From Sphingobium sp. (GTDB lineage: Bacteria; Pseudomonadota; Alphaproteobacteria; Sphingomonadales; Sphingomonadaceae): a DNA stretch of 64,000 bases. The position numbers were made by a program, and so were the translations under genes. Shown here in pieces: positions 1 to 9,884 of the stretch. The number at the start of each line of letters is the position of its first letter. Within the stretch, counting starts at the first letter, position 1. Below the pieces are notes generated by a model. That model ran no database searches, was not told the origin of the DNA, and was given only the letters and a program-made list of their open reading frames with translations. Where the stretch lies: positions 82,197 through 146,196 of the forward strand of contig JAGIAZ010000005.1 of assembly GCA_017744605.1 (NCBI GenBank), in the 5' to 3' direction.

Positions 1-1
1 A

Positions 2-241
2 CTCTTTGCGCGGCTAGCGCCGGCATCGTTCAATGCCGCAGTGATCGGTCTTTATTATCTCGCCTTTTTCGGCGCCAACAAGCTGGTCGGCTATTTCGGC
101 GGCTTCTACGAAACCATGGCGACGCCCACATTCTGGTTGATGCATGCCGGCTTCGCGGCGGGCGCGGGCGCAGTGTTCCTGCTGTTCAAGCTGACACTGG
201 CAAGGCGATTGATGGGCGGGCCTGCGCCGGCAATGGCCTGA
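2..241 (+). CDS. C-terminal fragment of a multi-TM transporter (POT/MFS-like)
   Basis: Frame open from window edge; hydrophobic TM segments (AAVIGLYYLAFFGANKLVGYFGGF...). Confidence 0.5.
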   Translation, partial: LFARLAPASFNAAVIGLYYLAFFGANKLVGYFGGFYETMATPTFWLMHAGFAAGAGAVFLLFKLTLARRLMGGPAPAMA

Positions 242-423
242 CGCGGAAAAGGTGGAAGCCGAACGACCCGCAGCGAATTCGTTGTGGCTGCTTCCGTCAG
301 GACCTGACCAGGTTGGCGAAGACTACGTCCGCCGACTTCCGCGGCGGCATATGGCGGCCCTCCCCCGAAAATGCAAGCGGACACGGCATTTGCGGCAAAC
401 TATGCTATGCCCGGCGGACGAGG

Positions 424-882
424 ATGGAGACTCTTGCCATGCTGCGCCTGCTGGCTTTTACTCTCTTGATGACGGCCGTTCCCGCTTCCGCTGCCGACGA
501 ACTGCCCAAAGGCCGGATTACCGGCATTGGCGGCATATTCTTCAAGGCCAAGGATCCCAAGGCGCTCGCTGCCTGGTATCGGGACGTCCTCGGTCTCAAG
601 CTGGAAGATTGGGGCGGCGCGGCGCTCGTACCCGACGCGCCGGGTCATCCGCCGGCGCTGATCTGGAGCACCTTCCCCGCCGACACCCAATATTTCGATC
701 CGTCCAGAAGCGATCACATGATCAACTATGCCGTCGACGACCTCGACGTCTTCCTGAAGCGGATCGAAGCGAAGGGCGTGAAGGTGTTGAAGCGCGACGA
801 CAGCGACCCCAGCGGCCGTTTTGCCTGGATTGTCGACCCAGAGGGCAACAAGCTCGAGCTTTGGCAGCCGCTGGCGAAATAA
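424..882 (+). CDS. Exported VOC/glyoxalase-family protein
   Basis: Signal peptide then GIFFKAKDPKALAAWYRDVLGLKL and DPEGNKLELWQP VOC motifs. Confidence 0.8.
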   Translation: METLAMLRLLAFTLLMTAVPASAADELPKGRITGIGGIFFKAKDPKALAAWYRDVLGLKLEDWGGAALVPDAPGHPPALIWSTFPADTQYFDPSRSDHMINYAVDDLDVFLKRIEAKGVKVLKRDDSDPSGRFAWIVDPEGNKLELWQPLAK

Positions 883-910
883 GTTTCAGTATTCCTGCGC
901 AAGCAAGAGT

Positions 911-1246
911 CTAGATGCCCTGCATATTGCGGCTCTCGGCCGGAATCCTGACAGTGAGCGTCTCATAGTCGCCCTTGAGCGTGATCTGGCATGAGAGCCG
1001 GCTGAAGCGCGTCGTCGAAGCGGCAAGATCGAGCATGTCCTCTTCATCCTCGCTCGCTGGGGGCAGCTTGGCAAAATCGGCAGCTTCGAGAATGACATGA
1101 CAGGTCGAACAGGCCATCTGACCCTCGCAAGTTCCTTCCAGCGGCTGGCCGGCGCCTTGCGCCACCTCCAGCAGATTGTCGCCATCCTGCGCCTCGACCT
1201 CCTGGATCTTGTCGCCATCGGCGCTGACGAACCGCACCCGGATCAT
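911..1246 (-). CDS. 2Fe-2S ferredoxin
   Basis: CEGQMACSTCHV cluster-binding motif; overlaps start region of cysteine desulfurase. Confidence 0.88.
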   Translation of the reverse strand: MIRVRFVSADGDKIQEVEAQDGDNLLEVAQGAGQPLEGTCEGQMACSTCHVILEAADFAKLPPASEDEEDMLDLAASTTRFSRLSCQITLKGDYETLTVRIPAESRNMQGI

Positions 1247-2379
1247 GCCGCCACCTTCTGCATCTGCGCCGCCTCGTCGATCGCTGCGGCGGCGCGCTGG
1301 ATTTCTTCGACCTCGGTATAGCGCCCGAAGCCGATGCGCAGGGAAGACCGTGCCTCGGCGTCGCTCAGGCCGATCGCCCGCAATACATGGCTCGGCTTAC
1401 CGGTCCCGCTGGCGCAGGCCGAACCCAGCGAGACACACACATTCCGGAGCGACGAGATCAGCCTGGCAGCATCGACGCCCTCACGCCGGATATTGAGGTT
1501 GCCATGATAGCGCGCGTCCAGCGCGCCATTGATCGTCCAGCCCGCAAAGGCCTTGAGCGCCGCCTTCCAGAGCCGCTCGACATGCGCAATGCCGGTTTCG
1601 CGCTGCGTCATGGCGACCTGCGCCGCCGCGCCGAAACCGGCGCAGAGCATAGGAGAATTGGTGCCGGGGCGGAGGCCATATTCCTGGCCGGAACCATGCA
1701 TCAAAGGCGGCAGTTCCAGCCCCTCGCGCAGCCAGAGCGCGCCGATACCCTTGGGCCCGTGCATCTTGTGGGCGGTGATCGCGATCATGTCGCTGTCCGG
1801 CATTGCCAGCTTGCCGAAGCCCTGCACCGCGTCGCACAACACCGGCACATCGCTTGCGCGGGCAATGGCAATCAGAGCGTCCATCGGCTGAATGACGCCA
1901 ATCTCGTTATTGACCTGCATGACGGCGAGCAGCGCCGCGCGCTCGTCGATCGCGGCCTCGGCGATATCCGGATCGACGAGCCCGTCGGGTCCGACGGGCA
2001 GGATCACCGGTTCGAAACCCTCGTGCCGCAGCGAACGCACCGTTTCCAGCACGGCGGCATGTTCGGTAGCGATCGTGACGACGCGCCGGCGCTCGGGCGG
2101 CGCGCTGCGTGCGGCGCCGATAATGGCGATATTGAGCGCCTCGGTCGCGCCCGACGTGAAAATGAGGTGGCCGTCGCCCTTGCCCAGCGCCGCCTTGACG
2201 CGATCGCGCGCCAATTCGACGTCGGCGGCAGCAATGCGGCCGATGCGATGGGCGCTGTTCGGATTGCCATAATGAGCCATGGCCGCCGTCATGGCCGCTT
2301 CAGCCTCCGGCGCGAGCACCGTGGTCGCCTGATAGTCCAAATAGATCATGTCCGGCTGCCAGAATATAGGGCGAGCCAT
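1243..2379 (-). CDS. Cysteine desulfurase (NifS/IscS-like)
   Basis: IYLDYQATT start, ITAHKMHGPKGIGALW PLP-lysine motif, SLGSACASGTGKPSHVL active Cys loop. Confidence 0.9.
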   Translation of the reverse strand: MARPIFWQPDMIYLDYQATTVLAPEAEAAMTAAMAHYGNPNSAHRIGRIAAADVELARDRVKAALGKGDGHLIFTSGATEALNIAIIGAARSAPPERRRVVTIATEHAAVLETVRSLRHEGFEPVILPVGPDGLVDPDIAEAAIDERAALLAVMQVNNEIGVIQPMDALIAIARASDVPVLCDAVQGFGKLAMPDSDMIAITAHKMHGPKGIGALWLREGLELPPLMHGSGQEYGLRPGTNSPMLCAGFGAAAQVAMTQRETGIAHVERLWKAALKAFAGWTINGALDARYHGNLNIRREGVDAARLISSLRNVCVSLGSACASGTGKPSHVLRAIGLSDAEARSSLRIGFGRYTEVEEIQRAAAAIDEAAQMQKVAA

Positions 2380-3395
2380 TGCGCAAGAAAGGCCTGAATA
2401 TCGCTTTCCCGCGTATTATGCCCCAGACTGACACGAATAACCTCGGCGGCGTGCTCTTCTGGCCACCCCATGGCCGTCAATACGCCGCTCGCCTTGAGCG
2501 TGCCGGAGGAACAGGCGCTACCCGCCGACACGGCGATCCCGGCCATATCGAAGCGGATAAGCTGTGCCTGTGCGCTCATGCCCGGCATACGATAACTGCC
2601 GATCGTGGCGAGACGGGACGACGCGGACGCGACGATCACGCCACCGGCCGCGGAGACGGCCGCATCGAGTTCACCACGCCAGTGCAGGGCCTCATCGAGC
2701 CATTGCGCACCTTGTTCAACCGCGGCGGCAAACCCCGCCGCAAGCGGCATGGCCTCGGTCCCGGCGCGATAGCCCTGCTCCTGACCGCCGACCGGATGCA
2801 GGAGAGCCAGATCCTGCACCAGCAACGCGCCGATGCCGACAGGGCCGCCGAGCTTATGTGCGCTGATCACGGCCATGTCCGCGCCCTGCGGCAGAGGCAG
2901 CTTGCCCGCACCCTGGCTGCAATCGGCCAGCAACTTTGCTCCGGCGGCATGGATGCGCTCGGCCAGGTCGTCCAAAGGCTGGATGACGCCGGTCTCGCTG
3001 TTGACCTGCTGGATCGCGAAAAGCGTGCCCGCCTCGATATGGTTCGGCAGCAGGACGATGCCGTCCGCATCGACCGGCAGGCGACAATCAGATCGAACGT
3101 GGCGGAGCACGGCGTCATGCTCGGTCGCGCTCGCCAGCACGGCATTTGCCTTGCTCCTGGTCAGCGCAATTGCCAACGCCTCGCTCGCACCGGCGGTGAA
3201 GAGCACGGCCCCTCCCCAGTCCAGCGCCGCTGCAAGCCGCGCGCGCGCGCCCTCGAGCAGTGCCTTGGCTGCGCGCCCTTCAGCATGCGGCGACGATGGA
3301 TTGGCCCAGGCGGAGAAGCCTTGATCCATGGCCGCGCGCGCCGCGGGCAGCAGCGGCGTTGTCGCGGCATGATCGAGATAGATGCGTCCCGTCAT
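2346..3395 (-). CDS. Second cysteine desulfurase / class V aminotransferase
   Basis: MTGRIYLDHAATTPLLP..., SAHKLGGPVGIGAL, SAGSACSSGTLKAS. Confidence 0.87.
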   Translation of the reverse strand: MTGRIYLDHAATTPLLPAARAAMDQGFSAWANPSSPHAEGRAAKALLEGARARLAAALDWGGAVLFTAGASEALAIALTRSKANAVLASATEHDAVLRHVRSDCRLPVDADGIVLLPNHIEAGTLFAIQQVNSETGVIQPLDDLAERIHAAGAKLLADCSQGAGKLPLPQGADMAVISAHKLGGPVGIGALLVQDLALLHPVGGQEQGYRAGTEAMPLAAGFAAAVEQGAQWLDEALHWRGELDAAVSAAGGVIVASASSRLATIGSYRMPGMSAQAQLIRFDMAGIAVSAGSACSSGTLKASGVLTAMGWPEEHAAEVIRVSLGHNTRESDIQAFLAQWLALYSGSRT

Positions 3396-3539
3396 CGGGC
3401 TTTCCTGCAGTTGGTCTCGATACGGGTCAAGGCACAGCACCCAAGACAATTGCGAAATGGCGTCCGCCCTCTATATAAGCGGCCATCCGGCAGCAGTAGC
3501 GCTCGCACCGTCTGCCATCAGTCCAATATCCCAGGTGCC

Positions 3540-4196
3540 ATGCCAGACGTCATTTTTCCCGGTCCCGAGGGCCGTCTCGAGGGCCGCTTCAGCCCGCCGC
3601 CCCGTCCCCGCGCGCCCGTCGCCCTGATCCTGCATCCGCATCCGCAGGGCGGCGGCACGATGAACGACCGCATCACGCAGGCGCTCTACAAAACCTTCGT
3701 GAAGCGCGGTTTTGCGACGCTTCGCTTCAATTTCCGGGGCGTGGGACGTTCGCAGGGCGTCTTCGACAATGGCATCGGTGAACTGTCCGACGCGGCAGCC
3801 GCGCTCGACTGGGTGCAGAGCTTCCATCCGGAGGCACAGACGACCTGGATCGCCGGCTTCTCCTTCGGCGCCTGGATTTCGATGCAGTTGCTCATGCGCC
3901 GGCCGGAAATCCGCGGCTTCATCTCGGTCGCCCCGCCCGCAAACATGTATGATTTCTCGTTCCTCGCGCCCTGCCCGGCCTCCGGCATCATCGTGCAAGG
4001 CATCAATGACGAGGTGGTCTCCGCCAATTCGGTGCAAAAGCTGGTCGACAAGCTGCGCACACAGAAGGGCATCACGATCCATCATGACGAGATTCGCAAC
4101 GCCAATCACTTCTTCGAGCATGAGCTCGACCAGTTGATGATGAGCGTCGACAATTATCTCGACATGCGCCTCGCGCCGGATTCGCCGATCAGGTGA
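3540..4196 (+). CDS. Alpha/beta hydrolase
   Basis: LILHPHPQGGGTMND, GFSFGAW nucleophile elbow, NANHFF. Confidence 0.85.
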   Translation: MPDVIFPGPEGRLEGRFSPPPRPRAPVALILHPHPQGGGTMNDRITQALYKTFVKRGFATLRFNFRGVGRSQGVFDNGIGELSDAAAALDWVQSFHPEAQTTWIAGFSFGAWISMQLLMRRPEIRGFISVAPPANMYDFSFLAPCPASGIIVQGINDEVVSANSVQKLVDKLRTQKGITIHHDEIRNANHFFEHELDQLMMSVDNYLDMRLAPDSPIR

Positions 4197-4209
4197 GGCT
4201 GGACGACCG

Positions 4210-4509
4210 ATGCTGATCCTCGCGGGCTCTGTCCGGCTGCCGCCCGAAAATATGGACGCGGCACGGCCTGTCATGCAGCGGATGGTCGAAGCAAGCCGGG
4301 CCGAACCGGGCTGTATCGCCTATAGCTTTTCCGAAGATGCGCTCGAGCCCGGCCTCATCCGGGTCTTCGAGATCTTCCGCGATCACGAAGCTCAGCAGTT
4401 CCATTCGACGAGCGCCCACATGGCGGAATGGCGCGCGGCTTGGCCGGCGCTCGGCATCGGCGCGCGTCAGATCACGCGCTACGAGGTGAGTTCGGCGATC
4501 GAGACCTGA
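4210..4509 (+). CDS. ABM-domain (putative quinol monooxygenase) protein
   Basis: EASRAEPGCIAYSFSEDALEPGLIRVFEIFRD.. ABM fold motif. Confidence 0.8.
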   Translation: MLILAGSVRLPPENMDAARPVMQRMVEASRAEPGCIAYSFSEDALEPGLIRVFEIFRDHEAQQFHSTSAHMAEWRAAWPALGIGARQITRYEVSSAIET

Positions 4510-4583
4510 CCTCAGTCAGGCGCGGGTGACAGAAGCACGCTTGCGCCTGGGGGAACCAACACTGCCAGCAGATGCGCGGCCCC

Positions 4584-6377
4584 TCAATTCTGGACCGAGA
4601 GCTGTTCCAGCATTTCCGCCAACTCAAGCCAGCGTTCTTCGGCCGCATCCTTCTCCGCCCGCGCCTTTTCGATGGCACCCGACAATTCGGCAAAGCGCTT
4701 GGGGTTCTTGGCATAGAGATCGGCATCGCCGAGCGCGGCTTCGTCGCGGGCGATCGCCTTCTCGATCTCCTCGATCCGACCGGGCAGCAGATCGAAGTCG
4801 CGCTGATCCTTATAGCTCAACTTGGCGGCCTTGGGCGGCAGCGGCGCGATCGGCGCATCGGCCTTGGGGCCGGCTTTCTTGGCCGATGCATTGATAGGGC
4901 GGCGCTTGGCCTCCCAGTCCGCATAGCCACCGACGATGATGTCGATACGGCCCGATCCGTCGAGGCCGAGTGTCAGCGTTACGGTGCGGTCGAGGAAATC
5001 GCGGTCGTGGCTGACGATCAGCACCGTGCCGTCATAATCGGCGATCACTTCCTGCAGGAGGTCGAGGGTTTCGAGATCGAGATCGTTGGTCGGTTCGTCG
5101 AGCACCAGCAGATTGGATTGGCGGGCAAACTCGCGCGCCAGCAGGAGCCGGGTGCGCTCGCCGCCCGAAAGCGTGCCGACCTTGGCCTCGGTCAACGAGG
5201 GCTCGAACAGGAATTCCTTGAGATAGCCCTGGATGTGCTTGCGGACGCCCCGCACGTCGATCCAGTCTCCGCCCTCGGTGAGCACGTCGCGGACCGTCTT
5301 TTCCGGCGCGAGAAGGCTGCGCTGCTGGTCGATGACGATGCTGTCGAGTGTCCTGGAACGCGTGATCATGCCGCTGTCCGGCTCGATCTCGCCGGTCAGC
5401 AATTTGAGAAGGGTCGATTTGCCCGCGCCGTTGCCGCCGACGATGCCGATCCGGTCGCCGCGCTGGATACGCAGGGTAAAATCCTTGATGATCGTCCGGC
5501 CATCGAAGCTCTTGCCGGCATGTTCGGCTGCAAAAACCGTCTTCGTCTTGCTGCCGTCCGAGGCCATGGCCAGCTTTGCGGCGCCTTGCGGCCCGATCAT
5601 CGCTGCGCGCTCGGTTCGCATTTCCCATAGCTTGGCGAGGCGACCCTGATTACGCTTACGCCGCGCGGTGACGCCGCGCTCCAGCCAATGCGCCTCGATC
5701 TTGAGCTTCGCATCCAGCTTGTCGGCGGCGCGTGCTTCCTCGGCGTAGACTTTTTCCATCCAGGCTTCGAAGCCGCCGAAACCGACCTCGTTGCGGCGCA
5801 GATTGCCGCGATCGAGCCACAATGTGGACCTGGTCAGGCGGGTGAGGAAGGTCCGGTCGTGGCTGATGACCACGAACGCGCCCGAGAAGCGATTAAGCCA
5901 ATCTTCGAGCCAGCTGATCGCGCCGATGTCGAGATGATTGGTCGGCTCGTCGAGCAGCAGGATATCGGGTTCGCTGGCCAGGGCCCGGCAGATCGCCGCG
6001 CGACGGCGCTCGCCGCCCGAGGCGGTCGCCGCATCACGGCCAAGATCTATGCCGAGCTGGTCGGCGATGGCCTCGATCTCATGCGCGGGCGGGGTCCCTG
6101 CTCCTGAAATCGTGAAATCGCGTAGCGTCGCGAAGCCGCTCACATCGGGATCCTGTTCCAGCATCACGACATTCGTGCCCGCGACGATGGACCGCTTGCC
6201 CTCGTCCGCTTCGATCTTGCCCGCAATGAGCTTCAGGAGCGTCGTCTTGCCTGCACCGTTGCGCCCGATAAGCGCAAGCCGGTCACGTGCGCCGATATGA
6301 AGGTCGAGACCGCGGAACAGCCAGCCGCTGCCCTGGATGAGCCCAAGTTGTTCGTAAGATAGAAGTGGCGCTGCCAT
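4584..6377 (-). CDS. ABC-F family ATP-binding protein
   Basis: Two Walker A (GRNGAGKTT, GGNGAGKST) and two signature motifs (SGGERRR, SGGERTR), no TM. Confidence 0.9.
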   Translation of the reverse strand: MAAPLLSYEQLGLIQGSGWLFRGLDLHIGARDRLALIGRNGAGKTTLLKLIAGKIEADEGKRSIVAGTNVVMLEQDPDVSGFATLRDFTISGAGTPPAHEIEAIADQLGIDLGRDAATASGGERRRAAICRALASEPDILLLDEPTNHLDIGAISWLEDWLNRFSGAFVVISHDRTFLTRLTRSTLWLDRGNLRRNEVGFGGFEAWMEKVYAEEARAADKLDAKLKIEAHWLERGVTARRKRNQGRLAKLWEMRTERAAMIGPQGAAKLAMASDGSKTKTVFAAEHAGKSFDGRTIIKDFTLRIQRGDRIGIVGGNGAGKSTLLKLLTGEIEPDSGMITRSRTLDSIVIDQQRSLLAPEKTVRDVLTEGGDWIDVRGVRKHIQGYLKEFLFEPSLTEAKVGTLSGGERTRLLLAREFARQSNLLVLDEPTNDLDLETLDLLQEVIADYDGTVLIVSHDRDFLDRTVTLTLGLDGSGRIDIIVGGYADWEAKRRPINASAKKAGPKADAPIAPLPPKAAKLSYKDQRDFDLLPGRIEEIEKAIARDEAALGDADLYAKNPKRFAELSGAIEKARAEKDAAEERWLELAEMLEQLSVQN

Positions 6378-6510
6378 GGCGGTGGGCTAATACAGATGGT
6401 GTCCGTCGGGGCAAGTCCGGGCGCGAACCTGAACGAACGGGAACCGAAGAGGTCAGCGCCCATTCAGCCGCGAGCGGCCATTTGTGATCCAACGTCATCT
6501 CCACACAAGG

Positions 6511-7251
6511 ATGTTTGAAATGTCTCGATCGCCTCTGATGATTGCCGCCCTCCTCCTCGCCACGCCGGCCGCCGTGCTCGCCCAGACGACCACCGCACCG
6601 CTCGAGTTGGCGGGACCGGTGGTCACGCTGTCGGTCACGGAATCGGTCGATGCGGCGCCGGACAAGGCGACGGTCAATACGGGTGTCGAGACCCGGGCGC
6701 CCACGGCCAAGGCCGCGATGGCGCAGAATGCGACGCAGATCGACGCGCTGATCGCGGCGCTCCTCAAGAGCGGCATCGAGCGCAAGGACATCCAGACCAG
6801 CGGGATCAATCTCAATCCGCAATATGACTATGCCAATCGCAAGGCCGGCGAAGGGCCGCGCTTCCTCGGTTATCAGGCCAACAACAATCTGACGGTCACG
6901 ATCCGCAAGCTCGACAAGGCCGGCGACATCATCGACGCCATGGTCGGCGCCGGCGCAACCAACATCAACGGCCCTGCCTTCGGCATCACGGACGCGAGCA
7001 AGCTCGAGGAACAGGCCCGCAACAAGGCTGTGAAGACCGCGCAAACCCGCGCCAATTTCTATGCCGTGGCAGCCGGTTACCGAAGTGCGAAGCTGCTTTC
7101 CATTTCCGAGACGGGCGAGTTCAGCCGGCCTCCGGTCGTCTTCGAGGCCCGCATGATGGCGGCGGCACCGGCCGACGCGAAAACCAGTGTCGAGCCCGGA
7201 CAGCTTTCCACTTCGGTCACGCTGAATTTCCGTTATATGCTGGAGAAATAG
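6511..7251 (+). CDS. SIMPL-domain (DUF541) periplasmic protein
   Basis: Signal peptide; VSVTESVDAAPDKATVNTGVETRAPTAKAA, DIQTSGINLNPQYDY. Confidence 0.82.
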   Translation: MFEMSRSPLMIAALLLATPAAVLAQTTTAPLELAGPVVTLSVTESVDAAPDKATVNTGVETRAPTAKAAMAQNATQIDALIAALLKSGIERKDIQTSGINLNPQYDYANRKAGEGPRFLGYQANNNLTVTIRKLDKAGDIIDAMVGAGATNINGPAFGITDASKLEEQARNKAVKTAQTRANFYAVAAGYRSAKLLSISETGEFSRPPVVFEARMMAAAPADAKTSVEPGQLSTSVTLNFRYMLEK

Positions 7252-7309
7252 GCCAGACCGAAACAGGGCATTCAGCGGCGGTTCAATGCGTACAGACTAT
7301 CGATTTCCC

Positions 7310-7642
7310 ATGACACGTTCCAAATTACCGACCCGGATATTGGCCCTGATTCCATTTTTGGCCACGCTGTCGCTGTCCTCTTCGGGAGTGCAGGCGCAGA
7401 GCTTTTCGCGTGAAAACGACCAGGACCGCGCGCGCGAGAACATGCTGGACCGCAAGGTCATGCCGTTTTCGATCATCAAGCGGAGGACGGAAAGCGCGAT
7501 GGAAAGTGAGGCAAGCTATGTCGGCGTCGCGCCCAGCCCTCGCGAAGGGGTCTATCGCATGCAGTTCCTGCGCAAGGATGGACGGGTGATCTGGGTTGAT
7601 GTCGACGGCAAGACCGGCAACATCGTCGGGCGAACCAAATAG
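7310..7642 (+). CDS. Exported PepSY-like protein
   Basis: Signal peptide; YRMQFLRKDGRVIWVDVDGKTGNIVG; upstream of two-component system. Confidence 0.75.
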   Translation: MTRSKLPTRILALIPFLATLSLSSSGVQAQSFSRENDQDRARENMLDRKVMPFSIIKRRTESAMESEASYVGVAPSPREGVYRMQFLRKDGRVIWVDVDGKTGNIVGRTK

Positions 7643-7684
7643 CAGCGGCTACCCGGCCTGCTGCCTTGATCGGAGAACAAAGAA

Positions 7685-8350
7685 ATGCGCCTGCTGATCG
7701 TCGAGGACGAACCGACCCTTGGCCGCCAGCTCAAGTCGACACTGGAGGGTGCCGGCTATGCTGTCGACCTCGCGACCGATGGCGAGGACGGCCATTTCAT
7801 GGGTTCGACGGAGAGCTATGACGCCGTCGTGCTCGATCTCGGCCTCCCGGAGGTCGACGGCCTCACCATTCTCGACCGCTGGCGCAAGGAAGGCCGCGCT
7901 CACCCGGTGCTTGTGCTGACCGCCCGCGACAGCTGGTCGGACAAGGTCGCCGGACTCGACGCCGGCGCCGACGACTATCTCGCCAAACCCTTCCAGAGCG
8001 AGGAATTGATCGCGCGCTTGCGTGCCCTCATCCGCCGTTCCTCGGGCCATGCGTCGAGCGAGCTTCTCGCTGGCGACGTCCGCCTCGACACGCGCTCGGG
8101 CAAGGTGACGCTGAATGGCGAGCCGGTGAAGCTCACCGCGCAGGAATATAAGCTCCTCTCATACCTCATGCATCACAAGGGCAAGGTGGTCAGCAGAACG
8201 GAGCTGATCGAGCATATCTACGATCAGGATTTCGACCGCGATTCGAACACAATCGAAGTCTTCGTGACGCGCATCCGGAAGAAGCTGGGCGCGGACGTCA
8301 TCTCCACCATTCGAGGCTTGGGCTACAGCCTTGACGAACCCGCCGGCTGA
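7685..8350 (+). CDS. OmpR-family response regulator
   Basis: Receiver (LIVEDE, VLDLGLPEVDG, VLTAR, AKPF) and winged-helix C-terminus. Confidence 0.93.
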   Translation: MRLLIVEDEPTLGRQLKSTLEGAGYAVDLATDGEDGHFMGSTESYDAVVLDLGLPEVDGLTILDRWRKEGRAHPVLVLTARDSWSDKVAGLDAGADDYLAKPFQSEELIARLRALIRRSSGHASSELLAGDVRLDTRSGKVTLNGEPVKLTAQEYKLLSYLMHHKGKVVSRTELIEHIYDQDFDRDSNTIEVFVTRIRKKLGADVISTIRGLGYSLDEPAG

Positions 8351-9731
8351 ACCGGCATTCGCCGACCCGGCCCAGGCCCCGCGCTTCACGGGTTCGCTCA
8401 GCCGCCGCGTCATCGGCATCTCGGTCTTGTGGATCGCGGTGCTGCTGATCGGCGGCGGCCTTGCGCTCGACCGGGTGCTGACCAACGCCGTCACGCGGAA
8501 TTTCGATGACGGACTCGCGTCTGTCCTGAACGCCATGATTTCCTCTGCCGAGATCGGACCGGATGGCGAAATCCTGTTCAATCGGGCTCTTGCCGACCAG
8601 CGCTTCCTGGAGCCGGCGAGCGGTCTCTATTACCAGGCCGGCATCGCGGGTCGCGAGGACTTCGACAATCTCGGCAACCGCTCACGCTCATTGTGGGACC
8701 GCGCGATCCATGTCACGCCGGAGATGCTGGCACATCCCGGCCAAGGCGCCGACACCACCCAGTTTCCCGAGGAGCCACTGCGCGTCATGGCGCGCACCGT
8801 GATCGTGCCGGGCAGCGAAGCGCGCTGGGTTCTGGTCGCGGCGCAGGCCCGCGAAACGCTGGACCTGCAGATCAAGGCGCTCCGCACCACCGTGTTTCGC
8901 AGCTTCCTGTTTCTCGGCGCGGGCCTTATCGCCCTGTCTGCGCTACAGGTGTTCATCGGCCTGCGGCCCCTCCGCCGCATCCGCGAGGAAATTGCGCGCA
9001 TGCGAGCCGGCGAGAAGTCGCGTGTCACCGAACCGCTCCCGCGCGAAGTCCAGCCGATGGTCGAGGAATTGAACGCCCTGCTCGCCCATACCGAAAGCCA
9101 GGCCGAGGAAGCGCGGCGGCATGCCGGAAACCTGGCCCATGCGCTCAAGACACCGCTCACCGTGGTGATGAACGCCGCGACGGCCAATGCGCCAGATCTG
9201 TCCCCCACGGTGATCCGCGAGGCCGCGACGATGCGCCGCCAGATCGACCACCATCTCGCCCGGGCGCGGGCCATCGGGCGCCGGGGGTCGAGCCAGAGCC
9301 GTACCAGCGTGTGGCCTAGCCTCGAGGCCGTCGAGCGCGCAGTCGAGCGCCTTTATCCCGATGTCCGCGTGGATCGCGATGGCGCACAGGATACGGTCGT
9401 GCGCATCGAGCGGCAGGATCTCGACGAAATGATCGGCAATCTGGTGGAAAACGCCGCGAAATATGGCGGGGGAAGCGTGTTCGTGACGGTCGAGCCCAAG
9501 GGCACGGCCTGGGTCGATATTGTTGTCGAGGACGATGGCAAGGGCATCCCGGCAGCCGAGCGCGAACGCATCTTCGATCGCGGCGTGCGCCTAGACAGCG
9601 GCAAGCCGGGCACGGGCCTGGGTCTCGCCATCGTTCGCGACGTTGCGGAAATCTATGGTGGCACGGTCGAACTGGGCGAAAGCGAGGATCTTGGCGGTTT
9701 GCTCGCAAGATTGCGGCTGCCATCGGCATAA
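8331..9731 (+). CDS. Sensor histidine kinase
   Basis: HALKTPLT H-box, NLVENAAKYG N-box, GTGLGLAIV G-box. Confidence 0.92.
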   Translation: MTNPPAEPAFADPAQAPRFTGSLSRRVIGISVLWIAVLLIGGGLALDRVLTNAVTRNFDDGLASVLNAMISSAEIGPDGEILFNRALADQRFLEPASGLYYQAGIAGREDFDNLGNRSRSLWDRAIHVTPEMLAHPGQGADTTQFPEEPLRVMARTVIVPGSEARWVLVAAQARETLDLQIKALRTTVFRSFLFLGAGLIALSALQVFIGLRPLRRIREEIARMRAGEKSRVTEPLPREVQPMVEELNALLAHTESQAEEARRHAGNLAHALKTPLTVVMNAATANAPDLSPTVIREAATMRRQIDHHLARARAIGRRGSSQSRTSVWPSLEAVERAVERLYPDVRVDRDGAQDTVVRIERQDLDEMIGNLVENAAKYGGGSVFVTVEPKGTAWVDIVVEDDGKGIPAAERERIFDRGVRLDSGKPGTGLGLAIVRDVAEIYGGTVELGESEDLGGLLARLRLPSA

Positions 9732-9884
9732 TGAAACGGTCGACGGAAGCCCCTGAGGCGCTCATTCACATCGGCTATACCAATTCGAAGCCACCGCTCT
9801 ATTGAGCAGCTGCCGACCGGGTAGCCGTCCGCCAGGAAGCCCGGTCAGCAATCGTTCAGCAGATCGGTGCACAGACAGCCCAGC

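Noticed and set aside
1387-3539. Long plus-strand ORFs antisense to the cysteine desulfurases
   Set aside because: Arg/His/Ala-rich antisense artefacts of high GC; opposite strand has clear family motifs.
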